Shown: one piece after another, positions 1 through 6,996 of the stretch
How positions within the stretch are numbered: position 1 is the first letter of the stretch
How the letters are laid out: each line of letters opens with the position of its first letter
Source: Bacillota bacterium
GTDB taxonomy: Bacteria > Bacillota > Limnochordia > Darwinibacteriales > DTU012
Direction: 5' to 3'
Assembly (NCBI GenBank): GCA_012521805.1
Contig: JAAYLQ010000008.1
Coordinates: 1 to 14,094, forward strand
DNA: 14,094 bases
Notes under the pieces: model-generated
Told to the model about the DNA's origin: nothing
What the model saw: only the letters and a program-made list of their open reading frames with translations
The model's database searches: none
Program-made: the position numbers and the translations under genes

Positions 1-245
1 CATGGGAAGCGGTGGAAAGTCTGGCACGAGCAGGATAAACCAAGCCGAGCGAGGAACAGAAACCCTTCGTTGAGTCAGAGAGAAGACGAGCGAAAATCCG
101 TTTCATTTAGAGTTGCATTTCTGCGACACGATCTGAATTGATTAACAGCTTGCTGGAAGAAGGAATTCATGGTAAACTTAGTAAATTGGTTAAACATAGG
201 GTCTAAAACGAGCCAAAGAGTTCGAACTTCGAAAGGGTGGAATTT
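1..245. other. Unassigned upstream region, no supported gene
   Basis: I see no complete gene here. One + frame entering at position 3 reads WEAVESLARAG and stops with TAA at 36-38. This could be the tail of an upstream gene but is too short to identify. Another frame stays open from position 1 to about 140, but its composition does not look like protein. The rest is presumably the promoter and leader of the radical SAM gene. A weak sigma-A-like pair, TTGCTG at 150-155 and TAAACT at 173-178 (17-bp spacer), is the best promoter candidate, and I do not rely on it. Two adjacent TTCGAA hexamers (221-226 and 228-233) lie just before the ribosome-binding site. Confidence 0.5.
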
Positions 246-2108
246 GTGAAACAAAAACTGCAGCGAATACTGCCGGAAGTAACCAAGCCGGCTCGATATA
301 CTAATGGAGAATTAAATACCTGCCATAAAGATTGGGATTCGGTGGCTGTTAAAATGGCATTGGCATTTCCGGATGTTTACGAAATAGGAATGGGGAATCT
401 TGGATTTAAGATCCTTTACCACATTATCAATCAGCGGGATGATGCTCTAGCAGAAAGGGTCTTTATGCCTTGGGTGGATTTTCAGCAGTGGATGCTTGAA
501 GAAGCTCTGCCTTTAACTGCGCTTGAATCAGGTCAGCCGCTGAAAAAGTTTGATATTGTCGGTTTTACGCTCCAATATGAGCTAAGTTATTCGAATATCA
601 TTAAGATGCTGGATTTAGCGGGAATTCCCCGTTGGGCGCAGGACCGGGAGGAAGCTGATCCAATAGTTATTGCAGGTGGTCCCTGCGCGTATAATCCTGA
701 ACCACTAGCAGATTTCCTTGATTGCGTGGTGCTGGGTGACGGCGAAGAAGTAATTGGTGAATTGTTGGATATAATTAAAGACTGTAAGGCACAAAAACTG
801 ACACGCCAGGAAACCTTATTGAGACTAGCTCAAGTGCCAGGCGTTTATGTACCAAGTTTCTATCAAGTCGAGTACTATCCGTCTGGAGAAGTAAAAGCGG
901 TTCATAAGCTGCACGACCAGATACCTGATAAAATTCAAAAAAGAGTTGTAGCAGATCTGGATCAAGCGCCGTATCCGGATCAAATGGTAGTGCCGTTTCT
1001 CCAAACTGTGCATGACCGGGTGATGGTTGAAGTTATGCGGGGCTGTACACGAGGCTGCAGATTTTGTCAGGCAGGTATGGTTTACAGACCTGTTAGGGAA
1101 CGCAGCGTGGAGACTTTAAAGCGTCAGGCAAGAGAACTGCTTGACAGCACCGGTTACGAAGAAGTATCGTTAACGTCGCTGTCCACTGGTGATTACAGCT
1201 GTGTTCAGCAGTTGGTAACAGATATGGTTCAGGAATGTAGTGCACGGGGGGTTTCTGTCGCTCTGCCTTCACTGCGGGTTGATTCTTTCTCTGTAAAGCT
1301 AGCAGAGGAAATTCAAAAGTTTAAAAAGACAGGATTAACCTTCGCGCCGGAAGCGGGTACCCAAAGATTGCGGGACGTGATCAACAAAAATGTGCAGGAA
1401 AATGACTTGTATGAAGCGGTCCGGGGTGCGTTTTCAGCTGGTTGGTTCCAGATTAAGCTGTATTTCATGATTGGACTGCCGACTGAGACCGAGGCAGATT
1501 TAGATGGGATCGTTACCTTAGCTAAAAACGTATTGAATATTGGTCGAGAAATCCTGCCGAAGGATGGGAAAAAACCCACAGTGACAGTGAGTGTGTCATC
1601 ATTTGTCCCAAAAACCTGTACCCCGTTTCAGTGGGAGGCTTTTAACCGTCAAGAAGTGCTTTTGGAGAAACAAGCTTATTTACGAAAGCATCTGCGCCAT
1701 CCTGGCCTAAAGTTTCAAGCTCATGATGTGCAGACTAGTTATTTAGAAGCGGTCTTTTCCCGTGGTGATCGTCGGTTAGGTCAGGTTTTAGCGAAAGCTG
1801 TGGATTTAGGCTGTCAATTTGATGGCTGGACAGAACACTTTAAATATGATGCCTGGATGCAGGCGTTTGCAGAACTAGGTATTGATAGTGAATTTTATGC
1901 TTACCGCGAGCGCAAAGCAGAAGAAGTCTTCCCGTGGGAGCATTTAGACAGTGGTGTCAGCCGTCGCTTTTTATGGTATGAGCGGCAGAAAGCATACCAG
2001 GGTCTGACAACTGATGACTGCCGCTTTACTAGTTGTACAGGCTGCAGAGTTTGTCAGGAACTTGGTGTTGAAAATCGGCTGCAGGGTGGTGAGAGCAGTG
2101 GCAGATAG
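246..2108 (+). CDS. B12-binding domain/radical SAM protein (TIGR03960-like)
   Basis: A 620-residue protein of the family with an N-terminal cobalamin-binding-type domain (about residues 1-220) and a radical SAM domain (about 255-480). The radical SAM cluster motif CxxxCxxC is visible as Cys267, Cys271 and Cys274, expected to bind a [4Fe-4S] cluster that cleaves S-adenosylmethionine. A second cysteine group, Cys592, Cys597, Cys600 and Cys603, sits at the C-terminus and may hold another metal centre. The family opening (ILPEVTKPARYTNGELN) is present, so the protein is probably full length. The start is the GTG at 246, because AAAGGGTGG (232-240) lies 5 bases upstream; the in-frame GTG at 237 is inside that Shine-Dalgarno. 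The last 11 bases overlap the next gene, so the two are probably translationally coupled. The substrate is not known to me. Family assignment is firm, function is open. Confidence 0.9.
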   Translation: MKQKLQRILPEVTKPARYTNGELNTCHKDWDSVAVKMALAFPDVYEIGMGNLGFKILYHIINQRDDALAERVFMPWVDFQQWMLEEALPLTALESGQPLKKFDIVGFTLQYELSYSNIIKMLDLAGIPRWAQDREEADPIVIAGGPCAYNPEPLADFLDCVVLGDGEEVIGELLDIIKDCKAQKLTRQETLLRLAQVPGVYVPSFYQVEYYPSGEVKAVHKLHDQIPDKIQKRVVADLDQAPYPDQMVVPFLQTVHDRVMVEVMRGCTRGCRFCQAGMVYRPVRERSVETLKRQARELLDSTGYEEVSLTSLSTGDYSCVQQLVTDMVQECSARGVSVALPSLRVDSFSVKLAEEIQKFKKTGLTFAPEAGTQRLRDVINKNVQENDLYEAVRGAFSAGWFQIKLYFMIGLPTETEADLDGIVTLAKNVLNIGREILPKDGKKPTVTVSVSSFVPKTCTPFQWEAFNRQEVLLEKQAYLRKHLRHPGLKFQAHDVQTSYLEAVFSRGDRRLGQVLAKAVDLGCQFDGWTEHFKYDAWMQAFAELGIDSEFYAYRERKAEEVFPWEHLDSGVSRRFLWYERQKAYQGLTTDDCRFTSCTGCRVCQELGVENRLQGGESSGR

Positions 2109-2772
2109 CATTCGGATGCGGTTTTGCGTTGGCGAACCGGGAAGATTTATTTCCCACCTTGACGTACTGAGAATGGTGGAGCGATCAGTAAGGCGGGCGG
2201 GATTGCCGATTGAGTATTCTGAGGGCTTCAACCCGATTCCAAAGATGGCTTTCGCTTCTGCACTGCCAGTTGGGATCACCAGCGAAGCAGAGTATGTGGA
2301 TTTAAAAATGAAAACTGCGGTTGAATCTGGGGAAGCTACAGCTGCATTGAATTCAGTGCTGCCTCAGGGATTTCAGATTCTTGAGGCAGTGAATTTACCA
2401 GAACGCTCTGAAGCTTTAATGTCAATAATTACCACTGCTCAATACCAAATCAAACTTTTACAAGCTGTTCCCGGCCTTGAGACCAGAATTACCGAGATAC
2501 TGGATCAAAAGGAGATTTCCATTTTGGTAAAAAGAAAAAACAAAACAAGGGAAAAGAATATTAGAGAGCTGATTGACAGACTAACTTACGACGATGCAGC
2601 AAATTCAATATTTCTGCAGTGTGCCTGTGGTTTGAAGCAGAATCTGCGTCCAATGGATCTTCTGCCTTTTCTAGGCTTGTCTATAGGTGATGTGCTCATC
2701 CACCGCACAGCTTTATTGGTAAAAACTGCGGAGGGTGCCTTGCTGACGCCATTCGAAGCGGTAAAGGGGTAA
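2098..2772 (+). CDS. Radical SAM-associated DUF2344 protein (TIGR03936-like)
   Basis: A 224-residue protein with the DUF2344 signature near its N-terminus: GRFISHLDVLRMVERSVRRA, then SEGFNPIPKM and LPVGITSEAEYVDL. In many bacteria this domain is either fused to the C-terminus of the preceding radical SAM protein or encoded just downstream; here it is separate. The frame is open upstream to 2014, but that part lies inside the radical SAM gene and does not match the family. I chose GTG 2098, preceded at good spacing by GGGTGGTGA (2084-2092). GTG 2089 is possible but falls within that Shine-Dalgarno. The start lies 8 bases before the upstream stop codon begins. Function is not established; tight coupling suggests one complex or one pathway with the radical SAM enzyme (inference). 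Confidence 0.87.
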   Translation: MADSIRMRFCVGEPGRFISHLDVLRMVERSVRRAGLPIEYSEGFNPIPKMAFASALPVGITSEAEYVDLKMKTAVESGEATAALNSVLPQGFQILEAVNLPERSEALMSIITTAQYQIKLLQAVPGLETRITEILDQKEISILVKRKNKTREKNIRELIDRLTYDDAANSIFLQCACGLKQNLRPMDLLPFLGLSIGDVLIHRTALLVKTAEGALLTPFEAVKG

Positions 2773-2779
2773 GTGGCAG

Positions 2780-4219
2780 ATGCTGAGAAAGGTAGTTATC
2801 TCGTCATTTTTGAATCACGTTTTAGTGGGGATTGTTGAAAACGGCAGGTTAGCGGAGTTCTTTCAAGAAAGAGATGAGACCAGCCGGACGGTGGGCAATA
2901 TTTATAAAGGCAGGATTGAAAACGTGTTGCCGGGAATGGGAGCTGCCTTTGTTGAGCTGGGTCTAGAACGGAACGGATTTCTCTATGTTGCTGATTTGAA
3001 ACATGAAACAATTGAACGACCAATTAATGAGTTGGTCAAAAAGGGACAGGAAATCATAGTCCAAGTTGCTAAGGAGCCAGAAGGAACCAAGGGTGCCCGG
3101 GTGGTAACCCAGATTTCGCTTCCGGGGCGGTTCCTGGTGCTGATGCCTGATGAGGATAGTCTCGGAGTATCGCGCCAAATTACAGATCCAGACGAACGGG
3201 CCCGCCTCCGGGAACTTGGAGCTGAATTGAAGCTGCCGGGCTATGGATTAATCCTGAGAACAGCAGCTGCTGGCCACAACTTCGAGGAATTAGCCCGGGA
3301 TCGCGACGAGCTGATCCAGCTGTGGCATGATATTTTAGAGCAGGGAAGACAGCAATCTGCGCCGGCCCTGCTTTACCATGATCATGATTTAGTGTATAGA
3401 ATCATGCGGGATGTGGTAACAGAGGATACCGAACAGATCATTGTTGATCAGCCATGGATTTACGAGCGGATTGTTTCTATTCGGGATAAACTGCAGATCT
3501 CCAGAGAAACAGAAATCGAGCTTTACCAGGGTGAGGTTGCACTATTTGATCAGCTTGGTTTAACTCATGATTTGGAGAAAGCAACTAAGAAGAGGGTATG
3601 GTTGAACAGCGGCGGTTACTTGGTAATAGACCAGACAGAAGCCTTAGTCAGTATCGATGTGAATACCGGTAAATATACCGGCAGTAAGGACTTAGCTGAA
3701 ACTGTGCTGCGGACTAATAAGGAAGCGGCTGTAGAAATTGCTAAACAGCTGCGGCTGCGCAATATTGGTGGAATCATTATTATTGATTTTATCGATATGA
3801 AAAATGAAGCGGATAGGCAGCAGGTGCTGGAAACACTGACCAAAGCACTGGCGCAAGATAAGACTAAAAGCCATGTGCTGGGCTTTACCCAGCTTGGCTT
3901 AGTTGAGATGACGAGAAAAAAAGCAAAAACAAGACTGAGTCAGATTTTAGAAACCCCTTGTCCCCACTGCGGTGGAAATGGCAGGGTCTGGTCGCGGGAT
4001 GCGATAGCGATCAACACTGCTCAAAGAATCTACTCCCTAGCCCGGGAGCCGGATGTAAAATCTATTCAGGTGAAGTGCCATCCATCAGTGGCTGCGGTTT
4101 TAATTGGACAAAATAAGGAAAATCTCAAGCTGATGCACCACCAAACCGGCAAAACGATTGAAATTATCAGTTTTGATCAGTGTGAATTAGAACATGCGGA
4201 AATCAGCTGTAAGCGTTGA
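2780..4219 (+). CDS. rng: Ribonuclease G/E family endoribonuclease
   Basis: A 479-residue RNase G-size enzyme that cuts single-stranded RNA, acting in rRNA maturation and mRNA decay. The S1 RNA-binding domain starts near residue 38 (VGNIYKGRIENVLPGMGAAF). Arg160-Thr161 in GLILRTAAAG match the 5'-monophosphate sensor of E. coli RNase E. The DNase I-like catalytic domain carries Asp293 (SIDVNTG) and Asp336 (IIIIDFID), equivalent to the metal-binding aspartates 303 and 346 of RNase E. Cys394 and Cys397 (CPHC) form the Zn-link that joins subunits. The long RNase E scaffold tail is absent. The ATG is 7 bases after the upstream stop, with GGGG/GTGG-rich sequence in front, so it belongs to the same transcript. 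Its stop codon lies inside the -35 box of the next operon. Confidence 0.95.
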   Translation: MLRKVVISSFLNHVLVGIVENGRLAEFFQERDETSRTVGNIYKGRIENVLPGMGAAFVELGLERNGFLYVADLKHETIERPINELVKKGQEIIVQVAKEPEGTKGARVVTQISLPGRFLVLMPDEDSLGVSRQITDPDERARLRELGAELKLPGYGLILRTAAAGHNFEELARDRDELIQLWHDILEQGRQQSAPALLYHDHDLVYRIMRDVVTEDTEQIIVDQPWIYERIVSIRDKLQISRETEIELYQGEVALFDQLGLTHDLEKATKKRVWLNSGGYLVIDQTEALVSIDVNTGKYTGSKDLAETVLRTNKEAAVEIAKQLRLRNIGGIIIIDFIDMKNEADRQQVLETLTKALAQDKTKSHVLGFTQLGLVEMTRKKAKTRLSQILETPCPHCGGNGRVWSRDAIAINTAQRIYSLAREPDVKSIQVKCHPSVAAVLIGQNKENLKLMHHQTGKTIEIISFDQCELEHAEISCKR

Positions 4220-4244
4220 CAATTGTCCTTGTGGGTGATACAAT
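4216..4244 (+). promoter_or_regulatory. Strong sigma-A promoter of the rplU operon
   Basis: A consensus TTGACA (4216-4221) is followed after exactly 17 bases by TACAAT (4239-4244), with a TG one base before the -10 box (4236-4237), the extended -10 form. The -35 box contains the rng stop codon TGA (4217-4219). Transcription should start near 4251. This is the best promoter in the window and fits a ribosomal protein operon. Confidence 0.85.
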
Positions 4245-4250
4245 TACGTC

Positions 4251-4345
4251 TGTAGGTTTCTCTTTTTGTGAAACCGCACAGTGCAGGCTTTCACAAACAC
4301 AGCAGTGTGCCTGTAGCTGGCGAGTCTGAGCAGGGAGGTGTAGTA
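4251..4345 (+). promoter_or_regulatory. Structured rplU 5' leader, probable L21 leader
   Basis: The 95 nt between the predicted start site and rplU fold well. TTTGTGAAA (4265-4273) pairs perfectly with TTTCACAAA (4289-4297); CC (4274-4275) pairs with GG (4286-4287) across one bulged C, and GCA/TGC closes a small loop inside. A competing helix, GGTTTC (4255-4260) with GAAACC (4270-4275), uses part of the same strand, so the two are mutually exclusive. A third small hairpin, CACA/TGTG, spans 4298-4309. Firmicutes commonly carry a conserved L21 leader at this position, thought to mediate autoregulation. That this is the same motif is inferred from position and structure, not from a covariance-model match. 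Confidence 0.6.
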
Positions 4346-4657
4346 ATGTACGCTGTAGTAGAGACTGGCGGCAAACAGTATCGTGTCGCTGAAGGTGACA
4401 CTATCTTTGTTGAGAAGTTAGATGTTCCCGTTGGAGAACAGGTAGTCTTAGATAGAGTTCTTCTGGTAAGCGGTGACGGTGCTGTCAAAGTTGGAACCCC
4501 AACTGTAGCAGGTGCTAAGGTGATTGCTAAAGTTGAGGCTCAAGGCAAAGGCAAGAAAGTAATTGTCTTTAAATACAAGCCGAAGAAAAACTATCGGAAA
4601 AAGACTGGCCATCGTCAGCCTTTTACAAGATTAGTAATTGAAAAGATTGAAGCTTAA
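4346..4657 (+). CDS. rplU: 50S ribosomal protein L21
   Basis: A 103-residue protein of normal L21 length, opening MYAVVETGGKQYRVAEGDTI and carrying the C-terminal basic region (KYKPKKNYRKKTGHRQPFT) that contacts 23S rRNA. L21 is a large-subunit protein that assembles early near 23S domains. The frame is open 26 codons further upstream, but ATG 4346 is the family start and has GGGAGGTG (4333-4340) 5 bases in front. Its TAA shares one base with the ATG of prp (TAATG, 4655-4659), implying translational coupling. The leader upstream is the likely control point. Confidence 0.97.
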   Translation: MYAVVETGGKQYRVAEGDTIFVEKLDVPVGEQVVLDRVLLVSGDGAVKVGTPTVAGAKVIAKVEAQGKGKKVIVFKYKPKKNYRKKTGHRQPFTRLVIEKIEA

Positions 4658-4995
4658 TGACAAAGATTCAAATTTTCATCAACGGTGACGATATTATCGG
4701 ATTTTCTGCCGAAGGTCATACCGGTTTTGCTGAGCGAGGTGAAGACATTGTCTGCGCCGCGATTTCAGTGCTTACTCAAACCGCTGTAATTGGACTTAAG
4801 CAGGAAATCGGCCTTGATGTTAAGGTGCAGATGAAAGACGGCTTGCTTTCCTGTATGCTGCAAGAATCAATTCGGGACGAGTTTTGGCAGCAGGGTCAAG
4901 TTGTCTTAAGGGTAATGTATGCAGGGTTAAGAGCCATTCTCCAGGAATATGGTGATCAATACCTGGATATCGAGGAGGTGGAACAATGCGGATGA
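4657..4995 (+). CDS. prp: Ribosomal-processing cysteine protease Prp
   Basis: A 112-residue protein of the Prp (YsxB) family. His21 in GHTGFAERGED and Cys33 in IVCAAISVL match the catalytic His22/Cys34 pair known from Staphylococcus aureus. Prp removes the short N-terminal extension of L27, a step needed for a working peptidyl transferase centre in bacteria that carry the extension. It lies between rplU and rpmA as usual in Firmicutes: it overlaps the rplU stop by one base, and its last codons overlap the start of rpmA, whose ATG at 4986 lies 10 bases before the end of this gene. The matching substrate site is present in the next gene. Confidence 0.93.
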   Translation: MTKIQIFINGDDIIGFSAEGHTGFAERGEDIVCAAISVLTQTAVIGLKQEIGLDVKVQMKDGLLSCMLQESIRDEFWQQGQVVLRVMYAGLRAILQEYGDQYLDIEEVEQCG

Positions 4996-5282
4996 ATCTG
5001 CAGTTATTTGCATCTAAAAAAGGTGTGGGCAGTACCAAAAACGGTCGAGATTCAGCTGCTAAACGGTTAGGCGTTAAAAGATATGACGGCCAATTCGTTA
5101 CTGCTGGCAGTATTTTAGTGCGCCAACGGGGTACAAAAATTAAACCTGGTATGAATGTTGGTGTTGGTAAGGATGACACCTTATTTGCTAAGGTTGATGG
5201 TTATGTTGCTTTCCAACGCTGTGGCAAATACAGCAAGCAAGTAAGCGTTTTGAGTGAAAGGGAAGCAGCGGTAACTGCTTAA
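4986..5282 (+). CDS. rpmA: 50S ribosomal protein L27 with cleavable N-terminal extension
   Basis: A 98-residue L27, a large-subunit protein whose N-terminus reaches the peptidyl transferase centre. It begins MRMNLQLFASKKGVGSTKNG. By homology with S. aureus, Prp should cut between Phe8 and Ala9, exposing the ASKKG end. The body GQFVTAGSILVRQRGTKIKP is typical. I chose ATG 4986 because AGGAGGTG (4973-4980) lies 5 bases upstream and the family has two or three residues before LQ-F; ATG 4992 is the alternative. It overlaps the end of prp and closes the operon, followed by an intrinsic terminator. Confidence 0.97.
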   Translation: MRMNLQLFASKKGVGSTKNGRDSAAKRLGVKRYDGQFVTAGSILVRQRGTKIKPGMNVGVGKDDTLFAKVDGYVAFQRCGKYSKQVSVLSEREAAVTA

Positions 5283-5295
5283 TTGGAATATTAAG

Positions 5296-5328
5296 CCCTT
5301 TTGTACGTAGGTGCAAGAGGGTTTTTTT
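5296..5328 (+). terminator. Intrinsic terminator of rplU-prp-rpmA
   Basis: An 11-bp stem (5296-5306 with 5311-5321, including two G-U pairs) closes a GTAG loop and is followed by seven T residues (5322-5328). It starts 13 bases after the rpmA stop codon. Confidence 0.88.
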
Positions 5329-5353
5329 GTGGCTAGTGCTCAGCTTTTCAGGG

Positions 5354-5364
5354 TAAAATATGAT
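5354..5364 (+). promoter_or_regulatory. Possible -10 region for obg
   Basis: Because a terminator separates rpmA from obg, a promoter is expected in 5329-5380. TATGAT (5359-5364) is a good -10 box, overlapping TAAAAT (5354-5359). No convincing -35 box is seen: TGCTCA at 16-bp spacing matches only half the consensus. Read-through from the upstream operon is the alternative. Confidence 0.3.
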
Positions 5365-5388
5365 GGTAAAAGAAAGTGGGGGTTGAAG

Positions 5389-6681
5389 GTGTTTATCGAT
5401 CAAGCGCGGATCTATGTCAAAGCTGGTGATGGCGGAGATGGTATGGTTGCGTTTCGCAGGGAAAAATACATTCCAGCCGGGGGCCCAGCTGGAGGAGATG
5501 GCGGTCGAGGAGGCAGTGTGATCCTGGCAGCTGATCCTAATCTGACAACCCTAATTGATTTTCGCTATAAAAAACATTATAAGGCAGAAAATGGCGAACA
5601 CGGGCGGAGTAAGAACCAGTATGGTAAGGATGGGGAAGATCTGATTATCCGCGTACCGTTAGGTACTGTGATCTACCATGGTGAAACCGGAGAGATGATA
5701 GCTGATCTTACTCATCCGGGACAGAAGGTGATTATTGCCGAAGGTGGTCGCGGTGGGCGGGGTAATACCCACTTTACAACCCCTACCAGACAGGCTCCGG
5801 GTTTTGCAGAACGGGGCGAAAAGAAAGCTGGATTTTGGATCAATCTAGAACTGAAGCTGATTGCCGATGCTGCATTGGTAGGCTATCCTAACGCAGGAAA
5901 ATCAACCTTAATCTCGGTTGTATCCGCTGCCAAGCCCAAAATTGCTGATTATCCTTTTACCACCTTAATACCCAATCTGGGAGTGGTGTCTGTTGGTGAG
6001 GGTGAATCCTTTGTGCTGGCAGATATACCAGGATTAATCGAAGGCGCACATCAAGGAGTTGGTTTGGGAACAGATTTCCTCCGTCATATTGAACGAACCC
6101 GAGTAATAATTCATGTTATTGACACAGCAGGAATTGAAGGACGCAATCCAGTAGAAGACTATTATAAGATTAATGAGGAGTTAGCTCTGTACAATCCGAG
6201 GCTGGCTGCCTTACCGCAGTTAGTTGCAGCAAACAAAATGGATCTGCCAGGTGCAGAGGATAATCTCAAGGAACTGCGGAAAGTTGTTGAGCGCGACGGA
6301 CGGATGCTGTTTCCGATCTCTGCTGCGACAAGAATGGGTACAGATGAACTGATGGTAGAGACAGCAAAGATTATTCGAACCCTTAAGAGTGAGGAACCGG
6401 CTGCAGAAGCAGTAGATGAAGTAATAATTTATCGACCGGAAACAGAACCTAGGGGTAGGGTGGAGGACTTTACTATCCGCAGGGAAAATGAAGATTACAT
6501 AGTGGAAGGAGCCGGTTTAAAACGGCTGATGGAGCGCTTAGACCTGGATAATCAGGAGACTATTGAGTATCTGCAGCGGCTGTTTGATAAAATTGGTTTG
6601 TACAGCAGGCTGCGGGAAATGAACATCGCTGATGGAGCTACAGTGCGGGTAGAGGATATCGAATTTCAATATCAGGAATAG
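5389..6681 (+). CDS. obg: GTPase Obg (CgtA), large-subunit assembly factor
   Basis: A 430-residue Obg GTPase (B. subtilis Obg is 428). The glycine-rich Obg fold occupies about residues 1-158, opening FIDQARIYVKAGDGGDGM. The G domain shows G1 GYPNAGKST (165-173), G3 DIPG (212-215), G4 NKMD (282-285) and G5 SAA (311-313). The OCT domain follows (about 345-425). Obg binds late 50S precursors and responds to (p)ppGpp, linking ribosome assembly to growth state and, in Bacillus, to sporulation. The frame is open further upstream into the terminator, but GTG 5389 gives the family N-terminus and has a G-rich Shine-Dalgarno (AGTGGGGG, 5375-5382) 6 bases away. yhbY follows after 11 bases. Confidence 0.96.
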   Translation: MFIDQARIYVKAGDGGDGMVAFRREKYIPAGGPAGGDGGRGGSVILAADPNLTTLIDFRYKKHYKAENGEHGRSKNQYGKDGEDLIIRVPLGTVIYHGETGEMIADLTHPGQKVIIAEGGRGGRGNTHFTTPTRQAPGFAERGEKKAGFWINLELKLIADAALVGYPNAGKSTLISVVSAAKPKIADYPFTTLIPNLGVVSVGEGESFVLADIPGLIEGAHQGVGLGTDFLRHIERTRVIIHVIDTAGIEGRNPVEDYYKINEELALYNPRLAALPQLVAANKMDLPGAEDNLKELRKVVERDGRMLFPISAATRMGTDELMVETAKIIRTLKSEEPAAEAVDEVIIYRPETEPRGRVEDFTIRRENEDYIVEGAGLKRLMERLDLDNQETIEYLQRLFDKIGLYSRLREMNIADGATVRVEDIEFQYQE

Positions 6682-6692
6682 GTGGTGTGAAG

Positions 6693-6968
6693 GTGCTGAC
6701 GAGCAAAGAGCGTGCTCGACTGCGGTCGTTGGGAAACGAACTGGAACCGATTTTCCAAATCGGTAAAGGGGGAGTGACTGACGAAATTATTAATCAGTTA
6801 GATCAAGCCTTAACAGCCAGAGAGCTGATTAAAGTGAGGGTTTTAAAAAACTCCCTTGAAGAGCCGCGGGAAGCAGCAGAGAAAATTAGTGCTGCCACAG
6901 ATTCTGAAGTGGTTCAGGTGATTGGCAGGAATTTCATTTTATATCGAGAAAAAGTAGATGGTGAATAA
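6693..6968 (+). CDS. yhbY: YhbY-family CRM-domain RNA-binding protein
   Basis: A 91-residue single CRM-domain protein. It starts LTSKERARLRSLGNELEPIF and carries the GKGG loop (residues 24-27) of the RNA-binding surface. In E. coli YhbY binds pre-50S particles, so its place after obg fits a role in large-subunit maturation. GTG 6693 is preferred over GTG 6687: the Shine-Dalgarno GGTGG (6681-6685) touches the earlier codon but sits 7 bases from the later one, and family members start right before LT. The Shine-Dalgarno begins on the last base of the obg stop codon. Confidence 0.92.
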   Translation: MLTSKERARLRSLGNELEPIFQIGKGGVTDEIINQLDQALTARELIKVRVLKNSLEEPREAAEKISAATDSEVVQVIGRNFILYREKVDGE

Positions 6969-6996
6969 ATATATAGATACTGGAAGGTGATTTTAC

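Noticed and set aside
14..24. GGAAAGTCTGG resembling the conserved GGAAAGTCC of RNase P RNA
   Set aside because: The other conserved RNase P blocks and the 3' end are missing, and the space before the radical SAM gene is too short.
232..240. AAAGGGTGG resembling part of a T-box antiterminator
   Set aside because: There is no ACCGCG continuation, no terminator and no amino-acid gene downstream. It is the Shine-Dalgarno of the radical SAM gene.
1313..1579. Open frame of 88 codons on the minus strand
   Set aside because: It lies wholly inside the radical SAM gene in antisense, has no ribosome-binding site and no recognisable protein features. The other antisense frames within genes were dropped for the same reason.
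2014..2097. Longer N-terminus for the DUF2344 protein
   Set aside because: The extra residues come from the other frame of the radical SAM gene's cysteine tail and do not match the DUF2344 family; GTG 2098 has a well-spaced Shine-Dalgarno.
4820..5179. 119-codon minus-strand frame across prp and rpmA
   Set aside because: It is fully antisense to two certain ribosomal operon genes, with no family similarity or start signal.
6969..6996. Possible xylose operator or cre site before xylA
   Set aside because: The 28-base gap holds only the ribosome-binding site; no XylR-type inverted repeat or cre consensus is present.
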